A stretch of DNA of 64,000 nt from assembly GCA_035578155.1 (NCBI GenBank), contig JAPWDM010000017.1, positions 6,716,828 to 6,780,827 on the forward strand, written 5' to 3'. A program made the translations under genes and the position numbers. Positions within the stretch are counted from its first letter, which is position 1, and each line of letters opens with the position of its first letter. Origin of the DNA: Brachynemurus nebulosus (lineage: Eukaryota; Arthropoda; Insecta; Neuroptera; Myrmeleontidae). Positions 42,035-52,187 of the stretch are shown piece after piece. A model generated the notes under the pieces. The model did not search any database. It saw nothing but the letters and a program-made list of their open reading frames with translations, and was not told the origin of the DNA.

Positions 42035-43264
42035 CAATAGTGCTACCCTCTATATAGTGAAACTAATGTGGAAATACTTATACTGATAAATTATTATTTT
42101 TTGGGAGAGAAGCGAAGAAGAATTTTTCTATGGTCTACATGAGTCCTTAAGTATTACTTTTTAAAATTCAAGTTGTACTTAAAATCCAAATACGGTAATA
42201 ACACAGTATACTGAAATATAATTATATAAACTATTCTTTAAAATTTTAAAATGTATTTAAAAAATTTGAAGCCTTAATTTGTTTATAAAAATTATTTTTT
42301 TACCAATTTTAAAAATCTTATGCATCGCCCTAGATAATCTGAAGCTACAAGTAAAATTTCAAGTCAATCAGATAAAAATTGCCCACCGTTTTGGAAAACG
42401 TGGTTTCAAAAAAACCATGTAAAGTTTCAAACCGTGTTTATCGTTTTTTGTATTTATACCTATTATTAGCGCCATTTGTGAGTTATCTATAGAAACATAA
42501 TTGACCTATAGTGAGAAAAAATTATCGACCAAGCTGAGTCGACAACAAAATTCTACACTCAGCGAAAGGGCGTTTTTGAACGTTTTCGATATTTCGAAAT
42601 CATTTTAAAAATGGAGATCAAAATTATTTTTAAAATATTTCCTCAATCATAATTCCTTTTGAATGTCATTCTAGAAATGTTACTACATCATTACAGCCAA
42701 TAAAAAAAAAGAAATTAACCGATATGATTTTTAAAGAATTATTGTTCTATATAGAGTAGATCGTACCAGTAACGGAACCAAAAAAGTAGTAACACATGAA
42801 TGGGTTATCCATGAATGCCTATGTCTTACGACTAAAATTCATAATGTAACATGTTTCAAACAAAATTTATAGATCTCGGCTCTAATTTCTTCATTCGATT
42901 TATAAAAATAAAATATATAAATTTAATGTATAAGTACATCTTTTTTTTAAGAAAAATAAATTACATATTTCAAAATATTTTTGTTTCTTATTACGAAGTA
43001 TTATGCAAAATTGCAAATGTTATTTAACTTTTAAATCGTAAACGATGTGTATATACTTCCACGTATTAAATTGATTTAATGCACACTACTTTTCAAAAAA
43101 ATTTGTGCGGACAGGTCTACCGACACTGTCAACTTCCCATTGGGTGTCCTTAAAGACTAGAAACTACTGTACGTAAATAATTGTTTTTTTATTTCAGACA
43201 GGGGCTCCGACCCTCCCCCCCCGAACCGTGACAAGGGCTTTGCCCCTTGCGCCCCACTGGGGGG
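42035..43264. other. Noncoding spacer
   Basis: AT-rich to 43190. A GC-rich patch with C and G runs (43195-43264: CCCTCCCCCCCCGAACCG) continues after the hAT at 44848-44900. No gene. Confidence 0.5.
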
Positions 43265-44847
43265 CAGGGATGGAAAAAAAAAACATTTTTTTTTTAAATT
43301 TATAAAACAAACAGTTCAAAATGTTTTAAACAAGTGTTCCTATGTTTAAAATTATGTTTTTATTAGTTTAATTTAAACATATGTTTTAAACATTTTAAAT
43401 TTGTTTTAAACAGGTTTAATTCCTTTAATTAAACCATATGAAAAAAAACTTTTTGTCTTGAAATGTCTGACTTTTTGCTGTCAGACACTGGCATAAAATA
43501 ATGTACTATTAATTTATAATAGGTGGCATTAAATGGAAACACTTGAATATTTTGTTTGTTGTAAAATTTATAAAACTGTTTGTTGTTTATACGTGTTGTA
43601 CTGTTTACAACTACAACAAAGACGTTTCTGAGAAATTTTATAAAATTTGATCAGTGTTGTCAGAGTGGGGAGTTTTCTCTCCAAAATTTAAGAGAGAATT
43701 TTTAAATTGCTGGAGGGAATTTTGGGGGGATAATTTTTTTGTAGGGATTTTGGCTGGAAATTTTCAATCCAGGGGGAATTTGGAGGTTTAATTAAATTTC
43801 AAACATATATTTGCCATCATGCTTAAAAATACTCAAATTCAAAAACCAGTTTCAAATCAATCACTAAAATTTAAGTGTGTGGTATTATATTTTAAGACAA
43901 CGGCAAAAATCAACAATCAATTTTGCCTAATTTTATTGTTTAAAAAAATACAATAAACGATTTTTTGGAAATAGTATTAGAATTATATTTTGCTATAAAT
44001 TATTTTATTTTATTATTATTATTATTATTTTTTTTTTTTTTGCTTATCAATTGTATTATTTTTGAAGAGACATTTTTCAAAAAGTTAACCACTTTAAATA
44101 TTGATTATTTTTAGACTACTCGGACGTTGCTTACGTATTTCGTATGCGTTAAATAATTCTTTTATTTTTTGAAGGTTTTCTTCCCTAAAATGCATTTTTT
44201 AGAGGGATTTTTGACTAATGATGAATCAATCTGGCAACACTGAATTTGATACATACTAAAGGAGTTTAAATTACGGTACAAAGAAGTTCAAAATCTTATT
44301 GTTATCTTGTTACCTTAATGCTATTACTAAAGTCACAAATCGACCCCAAAACATTTGATTTAGTAACAAAGTTGAATTCGAGTGTAGCCTTAGTAGAAAG
44401 AGCTGCAATGCTAGTCGCTGTTTTTCAGGATTTAAATGGAAATACTTAACACAAATTAGTATTTAACATAAAAGAAAGAAAAAAAAAACAACAAATATAA
44501 ATACATACTTAAATAAATTTAGTTTAACCTAACTAAAAATTTAATTTTGTTTTTATTATTTTATTACTGATGCATATTGGAATAGAACTGCCTAATTATT
44601 AATTACTAAAGATATAATTAAGCTATTTTTTTATTTCAATACATTTTATTTACAACTTAACCGAAAGAATTTAATTAAAGATTGTTCAGAACACAGTTTA
44701 ATATGTTATGTTTTTTATTTGTTTTAAACATAGTTTAAAACATCGTTTAAAACACTTTAATTTCAAACATGTTTTATTTAGATTATGTTTTAAACAATAT
44801 TTAAAACATGTGATTTAAAACACTTTGTTTTAAACATGCCAACCCTG
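43265..44847. mobile_element. Outer hAT element with GTTTAAAAC subterminal repeats
   Basis: Ends CAGGGATGGAAA and, inverted, CATGCCAACCCTG. Flanks CTGGGGGG and CTGGGGGA make a 7-of-8 target duplication. Both subterminal regions (43300-43440; 44700-44840) are packed with TGTTTTAAAC/GTTTAAAACA motifs, mirrored between ends, as in hAT transposase-binding arrays. A second hAT is nested inside. No transposase seen. Confidence 0.75.
43652..44242. mobile_element. Inner 591-bp hAT-type MITE
   Basis: Ends CAGTGTTGTCAGA and TCTGGCAACACTG, with an exact 8-bp target duplication AATTTGAT (43644-43651; 44243-44250). Subterminal sequence is partly mirrored (AGAGAGAATTTT/AAAATGCATTTTTTAGAGGG). It was inserted after the outer hAT. 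Confidence 0.92.
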
Positions 44848-45391
44848 CTGGGGGAGGGGGGGGGGATCGCGCCCTGTATCTTGTGCGGAACTCTGCCCCT
44901 TATTAAACAAATGATATAATCATTTATTCTCGAGATATGCAAGACGATAAATATTTCACAAAAGACGAAAAACAATTCACGAATGAACTAACGAACGCAC
45001 ACTCAGACATCACGCTAAAAACGATGGATTCGGATTCTAATGACCTTGAAACATGGAGATATGTCCTTCAAATTAGCGATTCGTAAAATCGGATCCATTA
45101 CAATAACTTCCAATGGGAAAAATCAGAGTGAAAATACACTAGTAGGTACCACAAAATTACGATACTAGAATATACTTAAGAAAATGTAATTTCGGAATCA
45201 CTAGGATAATGGCATATAATGGGCATTTTTTCATATGTTTATTTTTAAAACACAAATATTTAAAATTTTATAACATATACATAACCATATCAATTTTACT
45301 ATCATTTGGTAATTTCTTTTTTTTTGCCTAGTAGTGTACTTTATCATTTTTGTAATTCCTTAAATATTTTATTTTATTATATTGATAGTTA
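44848..45391. other. Noncoding spacer
   Basis: GC-rich patch continuing the outer hAT flank (44848-44900), then AT-rich sequence. No gene. Confidence 0.5.
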
Positions 45392-45604
45392 TACCGTCGT
45401 CCCTCAACTTATTGAAAATTTAACTTATTGACAATGATCGTAGTTTACCTCAAGTTATAGACAAACCACCTGTATGTACGCACTGCCACACTACGACACA
45501 GCACGTATAACCTTGGGTACATACATATGATTTGTCTATAACTTAAGGTAAACTACGATCATCGTCAATAACTTAAATTGTCAATAAGTTCAAGGACGAC
45601 TGTA
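45392..45604. mobile_element. 213-bp palindromic MITE, TA-flanked
   Basis: CCGTCGTCCCTCAACTTATT at the left mirrors AATAAGTTCAAGGACGACTG at the right. Pairing runs through GATCGTAGTTTACCT and out to CTGTATGTAC/GTACATACATA (arms about 88 bp). Each edge has TA. The CAGTCGTCC-like end is usual for pogo/Tigger-like MITEs. This is inference from ends only. Confidence 0.85.
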
Positions 45605-45825
45605 GTCAAAAGATTTTGAAGTAAGAGACCTATCTTCGTTTGCGCAGGTGGGGTGGGTAAGATAAACCAACTCACTGGCCTATGGTTCATAAGATACATG
45701 TATTTGACAGATATTCACCTTACCTTTAAAATGACTTAAACTGATCCATTTTAAAATGCATTTCTGCGCATCTCTCAGTTCATTTTCTGCCGAGTATAAT
45801 TTAGCCCTAAAAATAGTAGTAAAGA

Positions 45826-46022
45826 TACAAAAATTAGGGGAGAACTGAAAATTGGTATGAATGTTCGGAACACCATTTTAAATAAGTGTTGAAAAGTACT
45901 CATCGATCCTGTACGTGGGAAAAATTTTATTCAAGGTCAAAGGTGTCAAAAATGGGTTTTTCGCGTTTTTCAGCAAAACGGTAAGTTTTATCATAAAATT
46001 AGGTGAGATATAACTATTACAA
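45826..46022. repeat. P repeat, left copy (inverted relative to 50504-50787)
   Basis: From ACAAAAATTAGGGGAGAACT through TACGTGGGAAAAATTTTATT to CATAAAATTAGGTGAGATA this is the reverse complement of 50504-50787. The right copy has about 85 bp more before GAGATATAACTATTAC. The pair encloses 46.0-50.5 kb. Confidence 0.82.
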
Positions 46023-46026
46023 AAAT

Positions 46027-46433
46027 TTTTCGAGTCCCAGCCGATCCAGTTTGGTAATTTTTCAAACACTATGTCAATTTTAATTAACATAATGAATTGG
46101 CCATTTGCCAAAGTACATCGAGTGTTCAAGTATCAGCCAAAGCTGGTCATTGAGTGAACATATGAATATTGGTGTATGTTTAAATACGGATAGAAATCCG
46201 CCATACACTAATAATGTTTCACAGGCACTCGATAACATTTGAAATTAAAAGTATAAAACTGCGTCTCGCATTAGAGAGAGGTTGTGTTTGATTGATTACT
46301 GAATTGGAGTGGCACTCGAACAAGTGATCGGTGGCCTAGTTGGTAAGGCGCTTGGCTGGTAACCAAGAGATCCGGGTTCGAGTCCCAGCCGATCCAGTTT
46401 GGTAATTTTTCAAACACTATGTCAATTTTAATT
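46027..46433 (+). repeat. Tandem unit (~353 bp) carrying a tRNA-like sequence
   Basis: TTCGAGTCCCAGCCGATCCA then GTTTGGTAATTTTTCAAACA through TCAATTTTAATTAA occurs at about 46024-46085 and again at 46377-46436, 353 bp apart. The second copy is preceded by the complete tRNA-like sequence. So one unit plus two partial ends remain. Confidence 0.8.
46325..46396 (+). tRNA. tRNA-Thr(GGT)-like sequence, probable pseudogene or SINE head
   Basis: A 72-nt cloverleaf. The acceptor is TGATCGG/CCGATCC (six of seven pairs). The D stem GCCT/AGGC is perfect with loop AGTTGGTA. The anticodon stem CTTGG/CCAAG is perfect with loop CTGGTAA, anticodon GGT. The T stem CCGGG/CCCAG has one mismatch and loop TTCGAGT. 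Box A (TGGCCTAGTTGG) and box B (GGTTCGAGTCC) both fit the Pol III consensus. GGT is not the usual Thr anticodon in animals, and the sequence lies in a repeated unit, so a tRNA-derived repeat is favoured over a decoding tRNA. Confidence 0.6.
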
Positions 46434-48615
46434 AAGCGTTTTTCTCATATTGTCGTACTCCAATATGTCTTGTATATTATTATAATTTATAAAAATGTGT
46501 TTTATTTATTAAAAAATTTAAGAAAATCATAATCTGACTTCACGATATTTCTGATATTATACTATGTCATGTCTATACATATATTAAGAAGTTTGCCAAA
46601 AAAATGATGATGAAAAAACTTTAAGTCTTAAAACGTTGGTGATTGTTAAAAATAAGGTTACACTAACAAATGACGATGAACGATTTGGTTCATGGCATCC
46701 CAACAATAAACTTAAAACCCTCCCGGGGGTATTCAGAGATAAATAATAACATTACATATATTGAGTGATTTAGAAATATATATGTAATATTTTAATAAAA
46801 AAATATCTTTAAAGGTAAAAAGATAAATAAAGTCAAAATCCGAAAAATGCATGCTAAATTTTTAATACAGAATTGGTATTTGAACAAATACCGGGTGTTT
46901 CAAAATAATATTTTTGGTGTATTTTTGGTGTAATTTTGATGTAATTTGGTGTATTTTTGGTGTAATTTGGGGTATTATTGGTGTAATTTGGTGTATTATT
47001 GGTGTAATTTGGTGTATTTTGGTGTATTGTTGGTGTAATTTGGTGTATTTTTGGTGTCATTTTGGTGTATCGCCGACGATGGTGATGAAAAACTGCGGGT
47101 AGAGAATTATATTTACGACCCTATAGGAGGCTTTAAAATAAACTCCTAACATTTTATGAGTTGGAAACTAAACCAATAGTGTAACTTTTCCAACAGCTGT
47201 ATACCAAAGTTAATTATTTAATAAAATATTTTAAAAATTATGTGAGTGCTATTATTTCTTACATACCACAGTCCTTAAACAATTCGTTAAAAAAGATTGT
47301 CGAAGTGGTTATTCTTACAACGAACTATGTAATGTGTATTTTTTGAACTATTCAAAATGGTGTTATTTAAATGTGTTTGGGGGATTCTCATATTTTGGGT
47401 ACACACTGCGATGAATATTGTTAGCTAGCATTGGTTAAAACATGTAACACACACAAAAAAAAAATGTGTTTAAGAAATTCTAACATGAAAATGACGAATG
47501 GAGAGGGGTTTTATTACATACGTTGAATATTTTTATTAAAATATTGAACGTATATTTAGTGTGCCGCTTTCATTCATTTTTCGAAATTATCCAATATATG
47601 TAATGTTCTTACGTGTCCCTGAATATAAGCAATTAAATTGCATTGTCCTATAAACATTCTGGTGCGATAGAACCTATGTATAAACTATGTAATTCTTACA
47701 AATAAGTATTTACCCATATTATTAATGATTTGTTAATTTGAAGTATCGTTTGAACAGTAATGATGTAAAACTGTCAAACAGGAAAGGGTTAATTAATTTA
47801 ATTCAGTTTAATCCCGAAAAAATATTCCTATGGTTTTAGTGTCTACAGGAGGCTTTGAGTCGCTTTTTAAAGACGATGAGACTTATTTACTTTCCACCAT
47901 GTATACATATTTATTCTCAAAGTATTAGTTTACATTTCCAATTCGTTACTTACAATTAGAAATATTTTATATATAATTTTTTATTATTTACGTCTTGTAA
48001 CTGCTATTGTCTTTTAATGACTTCTAAACATTATTTTGAAGCGATAATATTTAAAAATTTTGCTAAATATTTAATAATAATAAAACAAAACAACCCTTGA
48101 ACATAACAAATTTTCCCTGTGTTAAATTTATACGTTCTTAGTTGCTTGAAACACCCGGTATTTGTTCAAATACCAATTCTGTATTAAAAATTTAGCATGC
48201 ATTTTTCGGATTTTGATTTTATTTATCGTTTTACCTTTAAAGATATTTTTTTTATTAAAATATTACATATATATTTCTAAATCACTCAATATATGTAATG
48301 TTATTATTTATCTCTGAATACCCCTGGGAGAGTTTTAAGTTTATTGTTGGGATGCCATGAACCAAATCGTTCATCGTCATTTGTTAGTGTAACCTTATTT
48401 TTAACAATCACTAACATCTTAAGACTTAAAGTTTTTTCATCATCAGTTTTTTGGCAAACTTGTTAATACATGTATAGACATGACATAGTATAATATCAGA
48501 AATATCGTTAAGTCAGATTATAATTTTCTTAAATTTTTTAATAAATAAAACACATTTTTATAAATTATAATAATATACAATACATATTTGAGTACGACAA
48601 TATGAGAAAAACGCT
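46434..48615. mobile_element. Element Q: 2.18 kb with 470-bp TIRs
   Basis: 46434-46903 (AAGCGTTTTTCTCATATTGT inward to ACCGGGTGTTTCAA) is the reverse complement of 48146-48615, about 95% identical by eye. ATT precedes and follows the ends, a possible 3-bp duplication. The 1.24-kb interior holds a minisatellite (46905-47071) and no transposase. Q lies in the spacer of the tRNA-like tandem unit. Superfamily unknown. Confidence 0.85.
46905..47071 (+). repeat. Minisatellite, TTTGGTGTAATTTGGTGTATT-type unit
   Basis: About 15 copies of GGTGTA(A/T)TTT in a higher-order unit of about 21 bp. Open frames across it on both strands only translate the repeat. Confidence 0.9.
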
Positions 48616-49560
48616 TATTTAGCATTGATAAAATAATTTCCTATTTAAGATAAATAAAAATTTTATACAGTCGTTTACAAAACCTAGAGCTCATTTAATA
48701 CCTATAGATATATTTAACTAATTTCTTAACAATAGCAAGTAATAAATTTTTTGATAAAAATAGCTATAAATTTTTAGATAAGTTATAAAATATTAAAAGG
48801 AAAATTTTCTTAAAATATTGGGAATATGTGCAATTAATTAAGACTAAAAAAAATATATACGAAGAGAAATTAATGTTTCAAAACTGTTTTAAATTCTTGA
48901 TATTACATATTCAGTTTTAAAAATATTAAGAAATATGATTTTTTTACAATATATTGATATTGTAAAAAATATGTTTTTTAACGGCGTAGAAACCCGTACT
49001 TTTAACAGAGTACTGTATATATGCAAAATATTATATTACTATATATTTTAAAAAATTCGTTTTTGTTTAATTGTTGATGATCAAATATTTTTACATTAAA
49101 TGAGTAAATTCTTATGTATTTTATCACACGATATCGCGTGATTAGCGATATAGTAAAATAATCATGGGTATTTATAAGGTACATATTTAAAAAAAATACA
49201 TGCTTAAATGTTTATAACATAAGTAAGTAGCGATTTTTTTAGCTGAGTAATATGTATTCTGGTATTTTATTTCACCATCGAAAGAATATACAGATAAAAA
49301 AATATATAGTGTTACATTTTTTATAAAATTTACGAGTATATATGGTGTACCATAATTGTAAATGGAATTTTTTATAATATTTGATAATAGTTTTCAAACA
49401 TATTACTTTTTGCTAGTAAAAATCGGCATATGAATAAAAACTAACATTTTTACTCATAGTCATATTTTTAAATTAATCAATTTTAATAATATCAAAATAG
49501 TTATACATAAATTTATAGGGAATTTTTATATTCGAATCAAGTTTTAGGGCATGATATTAA
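48616..49560. other. AT-rich noncoding stretch
   Basis: No gene or element seen upstream of the TATA box at 49632. Confidence 0.5.
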
Positions 49561-49631
49561 AAATTAATTTAAAACCTTTAATGACGTCAGTAAACATACA
49601 TACATAAGACTTATTTAAGCAAGCTCGCACC

Positions 49632-49638
49632 TATAAAA
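49632..49638 (+). promoter_or_regulatory. TATA box of the 49.7-kb gene
   Basis: TATAAAA, 73 bp before the ATG at 49711. A CRE-like TGACGTCA is nearby at 49582. The start of transcription would fall near 49660, giving a short leader. Confidence 0.6.
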
Positions 49639-49710
49639 ACCAGTTTTATTTTAAAGAAAACATTAGTTACTGAATTTTAAGCCCAACAGTTTGACTTTAG
49701 ACATCGCGCA

Positions 49711-50203
49711 ATGACGACCGACGCAGCAATTGTTGACTTCCAAGGATTTCCAAATTCAACAAATGGGAAATTCTACATAAAGGAATTGGCTGTGTTGAAA
49801 TTCGATTCTTCCGAAGATAATTATGGTGAAGATTATATACTACAACACTATATATTCAAATCGCCAATACCGTTTTGCGGATTAAGCGAAAAAGATCAGC
49901 GCACAGCTCACTGGTTGCGGAAAAATCATCATGGGTTCTCCTGGATGGATGGACATATTGAATACGAGGAACTAAAATACATTTTAATAAACAATCTATA
50001 CGAAAGGTGAAGAAAAAGAGCGGTATTTGAAACGACTACTACCATCAGTGCCCATCATGAACTTTGAAGAAATAAGAATTTGTCCCAAGTTGGGAATCAT
50101 AACATCAACATACACTAGTCCTCGATGCGGCCATCATTCTGGAGCAACTTGCGCCATGGAAAATGTTATATCCATATACAAATATTATTGTAATAACATT
50201 TAA
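49711..50203 (+). pseudogene. Small single-exon gene of unknown function, one frameshift
   Basis: The first frame (49711-50010, 99 residues) starts MTTDAAIVDFQGFPNS and contains KFYIKELAVLKF, HYIFKSPIPFCGLSEKDQRT and HWLRKNHHGFSWMDGHI. The next frame begins at about 50006 (GEEKERYLKRLLPSVPI) and runs to TAA at 50201, ending CGHHSGATCAMENVISIYKY. The two parts make a coherent ~163-residue protein split by one indel. A VDFQGF start, a WL..NHHG.SW motif and a Cys/His C-terminus (C.H.....C) are conserved-looking; I think similar uncharacterised proteins occur in other arthropods. The D-F-Q-G start is reminiscent of an RNase H-fold exonuclease, but Gln replaces the usual acidic residue. Function is not assigned. 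No introns are seen; TATA box upstream, AATAAA at 50235 and 50249. Base composition is less AT-biased than the flanks. Confidence 0.6.
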
Positions 50204-50234
50204 ACATTTTTATTGTAAAATATTTCTTTTTTAA

Positions 50235-50254
50235 AATAAATTTATTAAAATAAA
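50235..50254 (+). terminator. Poly(A) signals of the 49.7-kb gene
   Basis: AATAAA at 50235-50240 and 50249-50254, 32-46 bp after the stop codon, followed by TGTGTTTTTATT. Confidence 0.55.
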
Positions 50255-50259
50255 AAATG

Positions 50260-50503
50260 TGTTTTTATTTAGAGAAAAACCTGTATAAACCTGTTTTCAG
50301 ATAAAAATATAAAATTATGAATATACAGAGCTCCCGGTGGTTCAGCATAGCGATGCATCACATGTCTCCTCGTTGGTATCATACAAATCCTCTTCAGGAT
50401 CACCACAGACCGTGGAATAGTCCTACCGGGGAAACTCTTTAACAAACCCGCTAAGTACACTACCTCACAGGTGGCGTGGAAACGTGTGGATATCATGAAG
50501 ATT
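50260..50503. other. Unclassified GC-richer block
   Basis: 50310-50470 is GC-richer. A minus-strand frame (50269-50496) reads CEVVYLAGLLKSFPGRTIPR, which I cannot place; it may be an old repeat. No second copy in the window. Confidence 0.35.
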
Positions 50504-50787
50504 GCAACTTTTGTAATAGTTATATCTCAGAAACGGTGGCTCTTAGGAAAAAAGTATTGAGACATTTTTTTATAGATAATTATATGATCTGCAATTTTTG
50601 TTTGACCTAATTTTATGATAAAACTTACCCTTTTGCTGAAAAACGCGAAAAACCCATTTTTGACACCTTTGAACTTGAATAAAGTTTTTTCCACGTACAG
50701 GATCGATGAGGACTTTTCAACACTTATTTATAATGGTATTCCGAACATTCATACCAATTTTCAGCTCTCCTCTAATTTTTGTACCCT
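50504..50787. repeat. P repeat, right copy
   Basis: The reverse complement of 45826-46022, with an additional ~85 bp (50530-50615) absent from the left copy. Confidence 0.82.
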
Positions 50788-51160
50788 TGCATATTTAAAT
50801 TGACCGGTGTATTATATAAAATTATTAAATATTAAGTTCGAAATTATAACGCCAAAATACAGCAGGCTTTAAGAAGAGCCACCTGGCTGCCAAATAATAC
50901 GCGTATGCTTACAAAGCTACGAAAACCATATTTCACTAATTTTTCTTTTAAATTTAAAATTTTGATATGTGTTGCGACCTACTTATGAATTATAAAAAAT
51001 TTTCTGTTTAAATATTAATTGCAATGTACATACAATAATATACATACTATTATTTTAATAATATATACTATTGAGATTTAAATGGTAGTACTTATTTTCT
51101 TTACAATCAGTTTTTGTACAGCTACCAAATTAACCTTTTTTTTCGATAACAGATGTGTAA
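50788..51160. other. AT-rich spacer
   Basis: No gene seen. Confidence 0.5.
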
Positions 51161-51200
51161 TTCGTTTATTAAGGTACCGAATGGTACCTTAATAAACGAA
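51161..51200. repeat. Perfect 18-bp hairpin
   Basis: TTCGTTTATTAAGGTACC, loop GAAT, GGTACCTTAATAAACGAA; 11 bp before an AT array. Confidence 0.93.
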
Positions 51201-51208
51201 TACATAAA

Positions 51209-51210
<2 letters not shown>

Positions 51211-51267
<57 letters not shown>
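51211..51267. repeat. (AT)n array
   Basis: Pure alternating AT between a hairpin and Tc1 debris. Confidence 0.95.
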
Positions 51268-51271
<4 letters not shown>

Positions 51272-51291
51272 GTTCGAGAACGTCCGACACC

Positions 51292-51845
51292 AGCATTCTT
51301 CTGAAGAAGATTGGTCCAATGTGATATGATCCGACGAATTTAATTTGGAGGTAAGTTAAATTTTATACCATCCCATTAAACAATGCGATTAGATTCACCG
51401 GACCATACCACATTGGACCAATCTTCTTCAGAAGAATGCTGGTGTCTTAGAGCCCATTCTAAACGATATTTTTTGTTGTTGTCGGAGAGCCAAGGCTTCT
51501 TCTTGGCTTTTTAACCCTGCTACTGTGAGTCTTCTTCTTACAGTTCGAGAACTAATTGGTTCCCCAATGTCCTCTGATGAAGCTGCAGGGAGCTCAGAAG
51601 CAGTTTTTTTGCGGTCCTTGAGTGGGTCACGGATAAGTTTTCTAAACGAGCGATCAGTAGTAATGCGTTTTCTGCCCGTTCTCATTTTGTTTGTGCGAGA
51701 GCCAGTCTCCGCGAACCTTATAATGGTGGATTGCACTGCATATCGTCAAACTTTTACTGATTTAGCAGTCTCTATTTGAATCTTCCCTTCTTCATATAAC
51801 ATCTAGATTTTTATTCGTGTCTCTAGTTCTCGTTGTTTCGGCATT
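51292..51845 (-). pseudogene. Tc1-like transposase, N-terminal half, with inverted duplication at the core
   Basis: It reads leftward from MPKQRELETRI near 51843. An in-frame stop follows, then the first HTH (KIQIETAKSVKV). The open segment at 51736-51428 has TGSRTNKMRTGRKRITTDR and the second HTH (RTVRRRLTVAGLKSQ). After a frameshift comes SEEDWSNVVWSGES near 51385-51430; this is the catalytic WS-D-E-S box with Gly in place of the first Asp. The remaining catalytic domain is absent. On the plus strand at 51300-51350 an inverted copy of the same box reads SEEDWSNVI, stop, SDEFNLE. The two copies form a ~37-bp inverted repeat (51292-51328 and 51411-51447). Confidence 0.85.
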
Positions 51846-52117
51846 TCGTCTTACAAACTGTCTCTACTACACAAACAAACAACACTCAGCAGCTTCTTGT
51901 TATCCTGAAAGTTTATAAAAGACTAAAAAATAAATTGCATTATTTTTCAACAAACTTCATATTTCATGTTTTGTGGGCCAGGTGTTTTATGATACCTTAA
52001 AATCCTTTATATATTGTTTAAAATTAACTTTTAGTATTGCCTTTCATTCTATTATTAAACAGATAGGTCATTTTTAAACTAATTTATGGATTACACGTGT
52101 ATTATGGGCGTGCCTAA
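51846..52117. other. Noncoding spacer
   Basis: No gene seen; may include the 5' side of the Tc1 element. Confidence 0.45.
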
Positions 52118-52118
52118 A

Positions 52119-52187
<69 letters not shown>

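Noticed and set aside
46854..47102. Open frames on both strands across 46854-47102 as small repeat proteins
   Set aside because: They follow the GGTGTA minisatellite in both directions; products are simple repeats with no known counterpart.
50269..50496. 75-codon minus-strand frame as a conserved gene
   Set aside because: Reads smoothly (CEVVYLAGLLKSFPG) but I cannot tie it to any family; could be chance in a GC-richer repeat.
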